The notes under the pieces were generated by a model. The model was not told the DNA's origin and did not search any database. It saw only the letters and a program-made list of their open reading frames with translations. Position numbers and translations under genes: made by a program. Positions 1 through 8,794 of a stretch of 64,000 nt of DNA are shown here, piece by piece. Origin of the DNA: Rhizobium sp. SSA_523 (GTDB taxonomy: Bacteria > Pseudomonadota > Alphaproteobacteria > Rhizobiales > Rhizobiaceae); contig NZ_CP129382.1 of the NCBI RefSeq assembly GCF_030435705.1, forward strand, positions 2,258,501-2,322,500, read 5' to 3'. The number at the start of each line of letters is the position of its first letter. The stretch's first letter is position 1.

Positions 1-1431
1 GAGATCGTCCTGCGCGATGCGACGGCCGGCATCTACAAACGGGTGGTGATCAAGGACAACCGGATCATCGGCACCGTGCTCTACGGCGAAACCGCGGATG
101 GTGCCTGGTTCAACGATCTGAAGAAGAAGGCCACCGACATTTCGGCGATGCGCGACACGCTGATCTTCGGCCAGTCCCATCAGGGCGGGGCGGTGCTGGA
201 TCCGATGGCGGCCGTTGCAGCCTTGCCCGAAGACGCCGAGATCTGCGGCTGCAACGGCATCTGCAAAGGCAAGATCACCTCGACGATCACCGCCAAGGGG
301 CTGACCTCGCTGGACGAGGTGCGGGCTCATACAAAGGCGTCCGCCTCGTGCGGTTCCTGCACCGGCCTGGTGGAACAGCTGATGACTCTGACGCTCGGCG
401 ACAGCTACAATCCGGCGGCCGTCACGCCCATGTGTCCCTGCACGGAATTCGGCCATGACGATGTACGCCGCCTGATCAAGGCCAAGGGCCTGAAGAGCAT
501 TCCGGCCGTCATGCAGGAGCTGGAATGGAAGACCTCCTGCGGCTGTGCCAAATGCCGACCGGCGCTCAATTACTATTTGGTCTGCGACTGGCCGGATGAA
601 TATGCGGATGATTATCAGTCCCGCTACATCAACGAGCGCGTCCACGCCAATATCCAGAAGGACGGCACCTATTCCGTCGTGCCACGCATGTGGGGCGGGG
701 TGACCTCTGCGCAGGAGCTGCGCGCCATTGCCGATGTCGTCGACAAGTTCCAGATCCCCATGGTCAAATGCACCGGCGGCCAGCGCATCGACATGCTGGG
801 CGTGAAGAAGGAAGACCTTCCCGCGGTCTGGGCCGATCTCGGCAAAGCGGGTTTTGTCTCCGGCCAGGCCTATGCAAAAGGTCTGCGGACGGTGAAGACC
901 TGCGTCGGCTCGGACTGGTGCCGCTTCGGCACGCAGGATTCCACCGGGCTCGGCATCCGCATCGAGAAATTCATGTGGGGCTCGTGGACGCCGGCCAAGC
1001 TGAAACTTGCGGTTTCCGGCTGTCCGCGCAATTGCGCGGAGGCCACCTGCAAGGATATCGGCGTCATCTGCGTCGATTCCGGCTTCGAAATCCATTTCGC
1101 CGGCGCCGCCGGGCTCGACATCAAGGGAACCGATGTTCTTGGCCTGGTGAAAACCGAGGACGAGGCGCTCGAAGCCATCGTCGCCCTCACCCAGATGTAT
1201 CGCGAGCAGGCCCGCTATCTCGAACGCATCTACAAATGGGCCAAGCGTGTCGGCCATGACGAAATCCGCCGCCAGATCCTCGCGGATGGCGAGCGCCGAA
1301 AGGCCTATTTCGACCGCTTCGTGTTCAGCCAGAAATTCGCCCAGGTCGATCCCTGGTCGGAGCGTGTGTCCGGCAAGGACAAGCACGAGTTCAAGCCCAT
1401 GGCACGACTGATGCAGGAGGCCGCCGAATGA
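1..1431 (+). CDS. nirB: NAD(P)H-dependent nitrite reductase large subunit, 3' part (5' end outside window)
   Basis: The reading frame is open from base 1, so the start and the FAD/NAD-binding half lie upstream. It reduces nitrite to ammonium in the cytoplasm with six electrons from NAD(P)H. Two cysteine-rich BFD-like [2Fe-2S] segments are visible (CGCNGICKGK with CGSCTG, then SCGCAKC). They are followed by the nitrite/sulfite reductase ferredoxin-like fold and the siroheme/[4Fe-4S] ligands TCVGSDWCRFG (about 898-930) and SGCPRNCAEA (about 1015-1044). The stop overlaps the nirD start as ATGA, so the subunits are translationally coupled. Siroheme is presumably supplied by cysG downstream. A sulfite reductase is the nearest alternative, but the BFD segments and the adjacent nirD argue for NirB. 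Confidence 0.96.
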   Translation, partial: EIVLRDATAGIYKRVVIKDNRIIGTVLYGETADGAWFNDLKKKATDISAMRDTLIFGQSHQGGAVLDPMAAVAALPEDAEICGCNGICKGKITSTITAKGLTSLDEVRAHTKASASCGSCTGLVEQLMTLTLGDSYNPAAVTPMCPCTEFGHDDVRRLIKAKGLKSIPAVMQELEWKTSCGCAKCRPALNYYLVCDWPDEYADDYQSRYINERVHANIQKDGTYSVVPRMWGGVTSAQELRAIADVVDKFQIPMVKCTGGQRIDMLGVKKEDLPAVWADLGKAGFVSGQAYAKGLRTVKTCVGSDWCRFGTQDSTGLGIRIEKFMWGSWTPAKLKLAVSGCPRNCAEATCKDIGVICVDSGFEIHFAGAAGLDIKGTDVLGLVKTEDEALEAIVALTQMYREQARYLERIYKWAKRVGHDEIRRQILADGERRKAYFDRFVFSQKFAQVDPWSERVSGKDKHEFKPMARLMQEAAE

Positions 1432-1754
1432 ACCAGATCTCGCGCAACTGGGTCGTCATCGGCTCCCTCAACGACATTCCCCGCCAGGGCGCCCGGTGTG
1501 TCGAAAACGGAGCCATGACCATTGCCGTCTTCCGCACCCATGACGACCGGATCTTCGCCATCGAGGACAAATGCCCGCATCGCAACGGTCCGCTGTCCCA
1601 GGGGATCGTTCATGGCGACTGCGTCACCTGCCCGCTGCACAACATGGTTATCCATCTGGCCACGGGCCGGGCGCAGGGCGCCGATGAGGGCGAGACCGTA
1701 ACCTTCCCGGTCAGACTGGAGGGCGACATCATTCACCTGGGGATCGATTTCTGA
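1428..1754 (+). CDS. nirD: Nitrite reductase small subunit, Rieske-type
   Basis: A 108-residue protein with a Rieske-like fold. CPH at residues 49-51 and CPLH at 68-71 are spaced like a [2Fe-2S] Rieske centre; some NirD proteins lack these ligands, but here all four are present (C49, H51, C68, H71). It partners NirB in assimilatory nitrite reduction. The start codon overlaps the nirB stop by 4 bp. About 90 bp separate it from the nirC-like transporter, with no clear terminator between, so all are probably one transcript. Confidence 0.95.
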   Translation: MNQISRNWVVIGSLNDIPRQGARCVENGAMTIAVFRTHDDRIFAIEDKCPHRNGPLSQGIVHGDCVTCPLHNMVIHLATGRAQGADEGETVTFPVRLEGDIIHLGIDF

Positions 1755-1846
1755 TCGCCGACGCCTGAGGGAGAAGCCGCTCCGGATCAATGAGGGCGGT
1801 CGAAAGCAGCAAAACCCACATCCATCCAGAATAGGGGATATTGAGA

Positions 1847-2689
1847 ATGGCCTATCTAGCTCCGCAAGAATTCGCCACCAAGATGATCGATGCCGGCGAA
1901 TCCAAGCTCTTCATGTCCACCAAGGACACTCTGATCCGCTCCTACATGGCCGGCGCCATCCTGGCGCTGGCGGCGGCCTTCGCCGTCACCGTGACGGTCA
2001 ATACCGGACAGCCGCTGATCGGCGCGCTGCTCTTTCCTGTCGGCTTCTGCATGCTCTATCTGCTGGGCTTCGACCTTCTCACCGGCGTCTTCACTCTGGT
2101 CCCGCTTGCGCTGATCGACAAACGCCCTGGCGCGACCATGTCCGGCATGCTGCGCAATTGGGGACTGGTGTTCCTCGGCAATTTCGCCGGCGCGCTGACG
2201 ACCGCCGTCTTCATGGCCGTCATCTTCACCATGGGCTTCACCGAAGCGCCCAATGCCATCGGCCAGAAGATCGGCACGATCGGCGAAAGCCGGACGCTCG
2301 GCTATGCCGCAGCCGGCTTCGGCGGCATGCTGACGCTCTTCGTCCGCGCCGTCATGTGCAACTGGATGGTGTCCACCGGCGTGGTGGCAGCGATGATGTC
2401 AACCTCGGTTTCCGGCAAGGTCATCGCGATGTGGATGCCGATCCTCATCTTCTTCTACATGGGCTTTGAACATTCCATCGTGAACATGTTCCTTTTCCCC
2501 TCCGGCATCATGCTCGGCGGCCAGTTCACCTGGACGGATTATTTCCTCTGGAACGAGATCCCGACGGTTCTGGGCAATCTCGTCGGCGGCCTGACCTTTG
2601 TCGGCCTGACCCTCTACACGACCCATGCGAAGACCAATGCCAAGAAACGGTCCTCGGACGCCAAGCTGATGTCCGTCGCTGCCGAATGA
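1847..2689 (+). CDS. nirC: Formate/nitrite transporter (FNT) family channel, NirC-like
   Basis: A 280-residue polytopic membrane protein with about six hydrophobic helices. The FNT signature region GFEHSIVNMFLFP in the fourth to fifth helices carries the central histidine typical of FocA/NirC channels. ATG 1847 was chosen because AGGGG lies 10-14 bases upstream; an in-frame TTG at 1841 is less likely. The order nirB-nirD-nirC, with cysG further down, parallels the enterobacterial nirBDC-cysG operon and argues for nitrite import or export rather than formate. The 3' end overlaps a possible ATG of the next gene and is followed at once by a strong hairpin. Confidence 0.88.
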   Translation: MAYLAPQEFATKMIDAGESKLFMSTKDTLIRSYMAGAILALAAAFAVTVTVNTGQPLIGALLFPVGFCMLYLLGFDLLTGVFTLVPLALIDKRPGATMSGMLRNWGLVFLGNFAGALTTAVFMAVIFTMGFTEAPNAIGQKIGTIGESRTLGYAAAGFGGMLTLFVRAVMCNWMVSTGVVAAMMSTSVSGKVIAMWMPILIFFYMGFEHSIVNMFLFPSGIMLGGQFTWTDYFLWNEIPTVLGNLVGGLTFVGLTLYTTHAKTNAKKRSSDAKLMSVAAE

Positions 2690-2696
2690 TCCGCAA

Positions 2697-2723
2697 GGAT
2701 CCCGCCGCCGGGCGGCGGGATCC
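2697..2723 (+). terminator. Perfect 13-bp stem hairpin just after nirC, terminator or attenuator
   Basis: GGATCCCGCCGCC and GGCGGGCGGGATCC-like arms form a perfect inverted repeat: 13 bp each side of one central G. The following bases (TCCCCTTGCC) are only weakly T-rich. The hairpin starts 8 bases after the nirC stop. If the next gene began at ATG 2686 the hairpin would lie inside its coding sequence, so it is evidence for the later start at 2755. A partial terminator that lowers kinase expression relative to nirBDC is an inference. Confidence 0.6.
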
Positions 2724-2754
2724 TCCCCTTGCCAAGAGATCGAGGTCATCTGCC

Positions 2755-4572
2755 GTGATCGCCCATGCCGAGAGATTTGCGCCAGCGCAAGGCGATCATC
2801 GCCTGATCCGTCATGGCCCGCCTGCCGCCTCCGGCCTCGACCAGACCCGGCTGGACATCAGCCTGGGACAATATTCCAGCCGCGGAAACAAGCCGGAAAA
2901 TCGGGATTTCTACGGCGCGATCCTGCCTGAGGACCGTGTCCGTGCGTCAAAGGGCATTGCGCTTGTCGTGGCCGACGGCATTTCCTCCAGCGAGGTCAGC
3001 GGCGTGGCGGCGCAGACGGCGGTCAAGAGCTTCCTGTCCGATTACTACTGCACCGCCGATAGCTGGAGCGTCGACAAAGCGGCCCGACGGGTGATTGCCG
3101 CCGTCAATGCATGGCTGCACGCCGAGACGCGCCGGGGCGGCATGATCGCCGACCGCGACCGAGGCTATGTCTGCACCTTTTCCGCCCTGATCCTGCGCTC
3201 GCGCACCGCGCATGTCTTCCATGTCGGAGACAGCAGCATCCTGCACCTGTCCAAAGGCGCTCTCGAACCGCTGACCGATCCGCACCGCATCCGCCTGTCG
3301 GCCGGAAAGACTTGCCTTGCCAGGGCGCTCGGCATGAATGACGGCGTCGATGTCGATTACCGTCAGCGTCCGGTTGCACTCGGCGACATCTTCATCCTGG
3401 CGACCGATGGCGTCAGCGATGTTCTGGATCATCAAGACATTCTGAGCCTCCTCCAGCCGGGCTGCGATCTCGATCTCGCAGCCAGGGCGCTTTCCGAGAA
3501 GGCGCTTCAGAAGGGTAGCGACGACAATCTGACGGTTCAGCTGGCGCGCATCGAGGCTCTCCCGTCGCCCGATGGGGAGGAAGCGCTTGGCGAGCCTGGC
3601 CTGCCTCCCCTGCCCGCCATCCCCGAACCGGGCGGACAGCTGGACGGGTTTGCGATCATCCGCCGTCTGCATGCCAGCGACCGCAGCCATGTCTTCGAGG
3701 CGCGCGACCTGGAGACCGGCGAGCGCGTCGCATTGAAGGTTCCGGCGGTCTCGGTGCGGGAGGATGGCGTCTTCCTTCGTCGGTTCCTGATGGAGGAGTG
3801 GATTGCCCGCCGGCTCGACAACCCGCATCTCCTGCGCCCGGCCGGCACCGGCCGTCCGCACCGTGCCCTTTACACGACCATGCAATGGATCGAGGGCGAA
3901 AGCCTTGCGGCCTGGATGCGGGACAATCCGCGCCCATCCTTGTCGGCCGTGCGCCGCATCATCAGCCAGGCCGGCCAGGGATTGCTGGCCATGCACCGGC
4001 GCGGAATGCTGCATCAGGACCTGCGTCCGGACAATATCCTGATCGACCGGAGCGGTCATGTGACGATCATCGATTTCGGCTCCGCCTGGATCACCGGAGG
4101 CGGCGAGCTCTTCGATCTTGTCGAAGACCGCCTGCCCGGCACGCAAGCGTTCATGGCGCCGGAATACAGTCTGGGAGACAATGCCACAGAGCGCGCCGAT
4201 CTGTATGCGCTGGCGACGATTGCCTACCAGATGCTGTCGGGCCGGCTGCCTTACGGCACCGCAATGGCGCAGGCGCGAACCCGAGCCGGGCAGCGCAGGC
4301 TTGCCTATGATCCGGTCTGCGACAGCAAGAGCGAGATCCCGCTTTACGTCGATGCCGCCCTGCGCAAGGCGCTTCACTACGATCCGCAGCGGCGCCAGAG
4401 CGATATCGGCGAGTTCCTCGCCGATCTTCACCGGCCCAACCCGTCCCTTCCGGGCCTGCGCCAGACAGCGCTGATCGAACGCGACCCCGCCATCTTCTGG
4501 AAGGGCGTCAGCCTGTTTCTCGCCATCCTCCTGCTCGGCCTTCTCGGCTGGGTCTCTCTCCACCACACGTGA
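2755..4572 (+). CDS. Bifunctional PP2C-type protein phosphatase / Ser-Thr protein kinase with C-terminal membrane anchor
   Basis: The N-terminal PP2C domain shows NRDF, VADGISS, HVGDSS, LATDGVSD and GSDDNLTV, the acidic metal-binding blocks. The C-terminal Hanks-type kinase has VALKVP (ATP lysine), HQDLRPDN (catalytic loop, 4012-4035), DFG (4072-4080) and APEY. The nucleotide loop is poor in glycine, and the catalytic-loop lysine is arginine. The last 30 residues hold one transmembrane helix, so the enzyme is tail-anchored and faces the cytoplasm. GTG 2755 has GAGG 9 bases upstream and follows the hairpin; ATG 2686 (ATGA overlap with nirC) would add 23 low-complexity residues. Such fusions occur in nitrate/nitrite assimilation clusters. 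The target is unknown; NirC or nitrate uptake is inference. Confidence 0.87.
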   Translation: MIAHAERFAPAQGDHRLIRHGPPAASGLDQTRLDISLGQYSSRGNKPENRDFYGAILPEDRVRASKGIALVVADGISSSEVSGVAAQTAVKSFLSDYYCTADSWSVDKAARRVIAAVNAWLHAETRRGGMIADRDRGYVCTFSALILRSRTAHVFHVGDSSILHLSKGALEPLTDPHRIRLSAGKTCLARALGMNDGVDVDYRQRPVALGDIFILATDGVSDVLDHQDILSLLQPGCDLDLAARALSEKALQKGSDDNLTVQLARIEALPSPDGEEALGEPGLPPLPAIPEPGGQLDGFAIIRRLHASDRSHVFEARDLETGERVALKVPAVSVREDGVFLRRFLMEEWIARRLDNPHLLRPAGTGRPHRALYTTMQWIEGESLAAWMRDNPRPSLSAVRRIISQAGQGLLAMHRRGMLHQDLRPDNILIDRSGHVTIIDFGSAWITGGGELFDLVEDRLPGTQAFMAPEYSLGDNATERADLYALATIAYQMLSGRLPYGTAMAQARTRAGQRRLAYDPVCDSKSEIPLYVDAALRKALHYDPQRRQSDIGEFLADLHRPNPSLPGLRQTALIERDPAIFWKGVSLFLAILLLGLLGWVSLHHT

Positions 4573-4590
4573 ACGCAAGAAAGGCAAGCC

Positions 4591-5034
4591 ATGTTCAGCA
4601 AACGCGACGTTACCGAGATGATCTATGAAAAGAAGCGGGCCGCAGGTCTGACCTGGGCATCGATCGCCGACGGGATCGGCATGAGCGAAGTCTTCGTGAC
4701 CTCTGCCTGCCTTGGCATGAATTCGCTGCCGCGCGACAAGGCGGACCTGCTGGTGACCCATCTCGGCCTTCCGCAGGAGGCCGCCGTCGTGCTGGCGGAA
4801 TATCCCACCAAGATGTTCGAGCAGGCGGTGCCGACCGATCCCTGCATCTATCGCTTCTATGAGATCATTGGCGTCTACGGCCAGACGCTGAAGGAACTCA
4901 TCCAGGAAAAGGGCGGCAACGGGATCATGAGCGCCATCGATTTCGACATGAGCGTCGAGAAGGTTCCCTATGCCAAGGGCGACCGTATCGAGATCCGCAT
5001 GAGCGGCAAGTTCCTGTCCTATAATGCCTGGTAA
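4591..5034 (+). CDS. cynS: Cyanate hydratase (cyanase)
   Basis: A 147-residue protein, the usual cyanase length. It converts cyanate and bicarbonate to ammonium and CO2 in the cytoplasm. An N-terminal helical domain precedes the catalytic domain; R88, E91 and S114 fit the Arg-Glu-Ser catalytic set (motif IYRFYEIIGVYG, then NGIMSAIDF). It starts 18 bases after the kinase stop with AAGAAAGG ahead of the ATG. A terminator follows. Cyanase within a nitrite assimilation operon supplies another ammonium source; no cyanate transporter or carbonic anhydrase is next to it. Confidence 0.97.
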   Translation: MFSKRDVTEMIYEKKRAAGLTWASIADGIGMSEVFVTSACLGMNSLPRDKADLLVTHLGLPQEAAVVLAEYPTKMFEQAVPTDPCIYRFYEIIGVYGQTLKELIQEKGGNGIMSAIDFDMSVEKVPYAKGDRIEIRMSGKFLSYNAW

Positions 5035-5079
5035 AGGACCGGGCGACGGCCGGGCGGAGATCACCAGCGGTGAAAAACG

Positions 5080-5111
5080 GCCGGTCGGACGGCCAACGAC
5101 CGGCATTTTTT
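5080..5111 (+). terminator. Rho-independent terminator after cynS
   Basis: GCCGGTCG (5080-5087) pairs with CGACCGGC (5097-5104) across a 9-base loop and is followed by ATTTTTT (5105-5111). This is the clearest intrinsic terminator in the window. It ends the nirBD-nirC-kinase-cynS transcript before cysG, so cysG probably has its own promoter in the 5112-5269 gap. Confidence 0.85.
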
Positions 5112-5269
5112 AAAAAGCAGCGGCTTTGCGCAGGTTTATTTCTTGCCGAAAGCCCGTCGAAGATGGCACGCAACGCATTGGTTTCTGTGACCCGAACGCC
5201 GAGCCCCGACTGAGCGGGATCACGACGGCAGGGACCAGACCCTTGCACAAGACCAAGGACAACGACCCG

Positions 5270-6811
5270 ATGGATGCCTTGCACACAATCGACACGGAAG
5301 CGCGCCGCGCGGCACCGGCCCGCATGGAGCCTCTGGCGAAACTGCCGGTCTTCTTTGGCCTGGATGGCAAGCGCGTCGTCGTGGCCGGAGGCTCCGATGG
5401 CGCCGCCTGGAAGGCTGAACTTCTGGTTGCCTGCGGTGCGCGCGTCGATCTCGTCTGCCCCGAGGAGGAACTTGGCGATGTGATGCGCGGCGCGATCGCG
5501 AACCATCCCGCATCCGGTGACGCCGCCGGCATTCGCCACCTCGACCATCCCTGGCATCTGGGGATCTTCGCCGGCGCGGCAATCGCGCTTTGCGATTGTG
5601 AAACGGATGAGGAAGCCAAGGCCTTCTACTGCGCGGCAAAGGCGGCAGGCGTGCCCGTTAACGTGATCGACAAGCCGGCTTTCTGCGAGTTCCAGTTCGG
5701 CTCGATCGTCAACCGGTCGCCGGTCATCATCTCCATCTCCACCGACGGTGCAGCGCCGATCCTGGCTCAGGCGATCCGGCGCCGGATCGAAACTCTTCTG
5801 CCGCCGACCCTCAAGGCCTGGGCGAGCATCGCCCAGAGCGTGCGCGCGGCAATCAATTCTCGCCTGAAGCCCGGCAGTCAACGCCGCAGCTTCTGGGAAG
5901 GTTTTGTCGACCGCGTCTTCCGCGACATCCCGGGACCGTCGACGCCCGCCGATCTCATCGACGTGGCGGACGAGATCGCCTCGGCCGGCGCCCACCAGCG
6001 TTACATGGCCGCGCCGGACAGGACCCCTGCCGGCCGCGTGACGCTGGTGGGCGCCGGACCGGGAGATGCCGAGCTTCTGACCCTGAAGGCCGTTCGCGCG
6101 CTGCAGGCGGCCGATGTGATCCTGTTCGACGATCTGGTTTCGGATGACGTGCTGGAACTCGCCCGGCGAGAGGCGAGGCGCATGCTGGTCGGCAAGCGCG
6201 GCGGGCGGGAAAGCTGCAAACAGGAAGATATCAATGCCACGATGATCGCGCTCGCCAAGGCGGGCAAGCGCGTCGTGCGGCTGAAATCCGGCGATCCGAT
6301 GATCTTCGGGCGGGCCGGCGAAGAGATCGAATGTCTGGAGCGCCAGGGCATCCCCGTCGATATCGTACCGGGCGTGACGGCAGCGACGGCCATGGCCGCG
6401 CGGCTCGGCGTATCGCTGACGCATCGCGATCATGCCCAGTCCGTGCGTTTCGTGACCGGCCATTCCCGCAAGGGCGAACTGCCGACGACACTGAACTGGC
6501 AGCAGCTCGCCGATCCGAGCGTCAGCACGGTCTTCTACATGGGAGGCCGGACTGCAGGCGCGATCACGCAGCACCTGACGGAAAACGGCATGGACCCCCT
6601 CACCCCGGCCGTGATCGTCAGTGCAATTGCCCGGCAGGACGAGCGCCGCTGGGCGGGGCCGCTCCACCAGATGCCGACGGCCATGGCAGAGATCGGTTAC
6701 GACAATCCGGTGCTGATCGCGATCGGCGATGCTTTCATCAAGGCGCAACGGCATGGCCTTGGCAATGTCAGCGATGGAGACGAGCGTAGGGTAAACAGCG
6801 CAAGCGGCTGA
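5270..6811 (+). CDS. cysG: Siroheme synthase (uroporphyrinogen-III methyltransferase / precorrin-2 dehydrogenase-ferrochelatase)
   Basis: A 513-residue fusion. The N-terminal NAD-binding precorrin-2 dehydrogenase/ferrochelatase part has GKRVVVAGGSDGAAWKAELL. The C-terminal SAM-dependent methyltransferase has VTLVGAGPGDAELLTLKA, LKSGDPMIFGRAGEE and VPGVTAATA. Together they make siroheme, the cofactor of NirB. ATG 5270 was chosen because AAGGA lies 10 bases upstream and homologous sequence begins shortly after; the frame stays open to 5126, but those residues look non-coding. It is separated from cynS by a terminator and converges on malQ with a 9-bp gap. Function fits the nitrite cluster; it may also serve sulfite reductase. 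Confidence 0.95.
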   Translation: MDALHTIDTEARRAAPARMEPLAKLPVFFGLDGKRVVVAGGSDGAAWKAELLVACGARVDLVCPEEELGDVMRGAIANHPASGDAAGIRHLDHPWHLGIFAGAAIALCDCETDEEAKAFYCAAKAAGVPVNVIDKPAFCEFQFGSIVNRSPVIISISTDGAAPILAQAIRRRIETLLPPTLKAWASIAQSVRAAINSRLKPGSQRRSFWEGFVDRVFRDIPGPSTPADLIDVADEIASAGAHQRYMAAPDRTPAGRVTLVGAGPGDAELLTLKAVRALQAADVILFDDLVSDDVLELARREARRMLVGKRGGRESCKQEDINATMIALAKAGKRVVRLKSGDPMIFGRAGEEIECLERQGIPVDIVPGVTAATAMAARLGVSLTHRDHAQSVRFVTGHSRKGELPTTLNWQQLADPSVSTVFYMGGRTAGAITQHLTENGMDPLTPAVIVSAIARQDERRWAGPLHQMPTAMAEIGYDNPVLIAIGDAFIKAQRHGLGNVSDGDERRVNSASG

Positions 6812-6820
6812 CGCCAGTCG

Positions 6821-8794
6821 TTACGGCGCGCCGCGCGGCCGCTCCTCCCGCAGCGCCGCGCAGACCTCCTGCATCAGTTCCAGATCGCCGAGCTCCTCCA
6901 CGGCAACGGAAAGCTTCGGCCGCCAGTTCGGATAGCTCTGGTGGGTTCCTGGGACGTTGGTGGGCTGATCCTCCCGTGTCAGGTCGGCCAGACGCACGGC
7001 AAGCAGCAGGGAGGGCGTGCGCGCCAGGAAGCGATGAAGGCTGACGATCAGCCGGTCGAGGTCCTCGCTGGCAAGTTCGTCATCATCGCTCTCACCCTCG
7101 GGCACCGGAAGATCCTCCGCCTCCAGCAGCCGGACGAGATCGACAAGTTCGACGGCGCGCGCGTCGAGGTCGTCATCCGCCATTTCCGCCGGCACAAGAC
7201 CATGTTCGACGCGCATGTGGATGTCGTCGCCCCGCCACCAGCCGCCGAGCGTCTGGTGATCGTGAGTGGAGACGCAGGCCAGCGCGACCGCGGGATAATC
7301 TTCGGCCGGGATGAAGCCCTCATCGTCCCTTTCATAGGAGAAGATCCGGTAGGACAGGAGCCTGGATCGCGACAGGTCTTCCCGCAGGCCCTTCGGCAGA
7401 TTGCCCAGATCCTCGCCGATCACCAGGCAGTGATGGTCATGCGACGCATCCGAGAGAACCTGCAGGAGTTCGTCCTTCGGATAATCGACATAGGCGCCCT
7501 CGGACGGCGGGCTGTCGAACGGCACCAGGAAAAGACGCTGCAGGGCCGCGGCATGGTCGATGCGAATGGCGCCGGCATAGCGCATGGATGCGTCCAGCAT
7601 ACGGCGATAGGGCGAGGCCTCGCCGCGCGCGATACGCGAGGGCAGAAAGGCCGCAAGGCGCCAATCCTGGCCATCTACGGCCCAGGGATCCGGCGGGCCG
7701 CCGATACTCGCCGTCGAAACGTAGATATCCGGCTCGCTCCAGGTGGCCGAACCGTCCAGCGCCTCGCCGACGGCAAGGTCGAGGTAGAGCCCGAGGCGCA
7801 GGCCCGCCGCACGCGCAGCATCCGCCGCTTCGCTCAATTGCACATGCGCCAGCCATTGCAGCCAGATCTGGAATTCGATCTGATCCGTTCGCGATTGGGC
7901 AAAGCTTTGGACGGCGGGATTGTCTGGCGCCTGCATCTCCTCCGGCCAGTCGCGCCAGCCGGCGGAGCGGCCGCGTTCCACCATATCCTGCGAAATGGTC
8001 TCGAACAGGGCATGCAGGCGCAGAAGCTCCCCGCCCTGCATGCGGAAAGCGTTGAATTCTTCAAGATCATAGGGTGCCGCGGCTCCGCCGCCATCGCGCC
8101 AGGCACTCCAGAGATTGCGCAATTCCCGCAGCTTCACCGCCGCAACGCCGGCATAATCCACAAGCTCCGAGCCCCGCAATGCAGCCAGTTCTGCATCAAG
8201 CTCGGGCCGCGGCGCAAAGCCCGCGACCTTGTCGACCGCAATGTAGAGCGGGTTCAGCCGGCCTCGGTTGGACGGCTCATAGGGGCTGCAACGGTCAGGA
8301 TCGGCGAGAAAGGGGGCATGCAGCGGATTGAGACCGATGAAATCGGCGCCGAGCGGCCCGACAATGCCGCTTATGGTCTGAAGATCGGCAAAATCGCCGA
8401 TGCCCCAGTTGCGGGCGGAGCGCAATTCGTAAAGCTGCAGCGAAAGCCCCCAGACCCTTTCCCGCGCCAGAAGCTGCGGCAGGAAGCAGACGGGCGGTCG
8501 CGGCACATCCTCCCCGTCCACGGTGACGTTGAGCGCGGCCAGGATCTTGCGCTTGGTCTCCTGCGATATGGGCACTTCCTGGCCGTTGGGCTCCGGCCGC
8601 GTCAGGGCAATGCCATATTGTTTGGCGAGCGCATCGAGGGGCGATGGATGCGGATCGAGGCTCTCGCTTTTTCCCGGCTTGTTGCCCTTGCCGGGCTTGT
8701 TATCTTCGCCCGACTTTTCCGCACTACCCGATTTTTTCGCACTGCCCGATTTTTCCGCGCCGCCGGCTTTGGCTGATCGATCCGACTTAGCCAT
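6821..8794 (-). CDS. malQ: 4-alpha-glucanotransferase (amylomaltase, GH77)
   Basis: A 657-residue GH77 enzyme that transfers alpha-1,4-glucan segments between oligosaccharides in the cytoplasm. The catalytic blocks are visible: IRIDHAAAL (nucleophile Asp), VIGEDLGNLP (acid/base Glu) and CVSTHDHQT (third Asp). The first 45 residues are an unusual Ser/Gly/Lys-rich low-complexity tract with repeated KSGSA-like units. ATG 8794 is preceded by GGAG at a good distance; an in-frame TTG at 8800 is less likely. It overlaps the 3' end of treZ by 8 bp, so the two are co-translated. It would supply or recycle maltodextrins for the trehalose pathway. Confidence 0.94.
   Translation of the reverse strand: MAKSDRSAKAGGAEKSGSAKKSGSAEKSGEDNKPGKGNKPGKSESLDPHPSPLDALAKQYGIALTRPEPNGQEVPISQETKRKILAALNVTVDGEDVPRPPVCFLPQLLARERVWGLSLQLYELRSARNWGIGDFADLQTISGIVGPLGADFIGLNPLHAPFLADPDRCSPYEPSNRGRLNPLYIAVDKVAGFAPRPELDAELAALRGSELVDYAGVAAVKLRELRNLWSAWRDGGGAAAPYDLEEFNAFRMQGGELLRLHALFETISQDMVERGRSAGWRDWPEEMQAPDNPAVQSFAQSRTDQIEFQIWLQWLAHVQLSEAADAARAAGLRLGLYLDLAVGEALDGSATWSEPDIYVSTASIGGPPDPWAVDGQDWRLAAFLPSRIARGEASPYRRMLDASMRYAGAIRIDHAAALQRLFLVPFDSPPSEGAYVDYPKDELLQVLSDASHDHHCLVIGEDLGNLPKGLREDLSRSRLLSYRIFSYERDDEGFIPAEDYPAVALACVSTHDHQTLGGWWRGDDIHMRVEHGLVPAEMADDDLDARAVELVDLVRLLEAEDLPVPEGESDDDELASEDLDRLIVSLHRFLARTPSLLLAVRLADLTREDQPTNVPGTHQSYPNWRPKLSVAVEELGDLELMQEVCAALREERPRGAP

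Noticed and set aside
2947-5106. Long minus-strand open frame of about 719 codons opposite the kinase and cynS genes
   Set aside because: Antisense of well-identified genes; high-GC codon bias keeps the opposite frame open. No domain and no ribosome-binding site.
5126-5269. Upstream extension of cysG from 5126
   Set aside because: Those 48 residues show no similarity to the family and lie just after the cynS terminator; ATG 5270 has a suitable ribosome-binding site.
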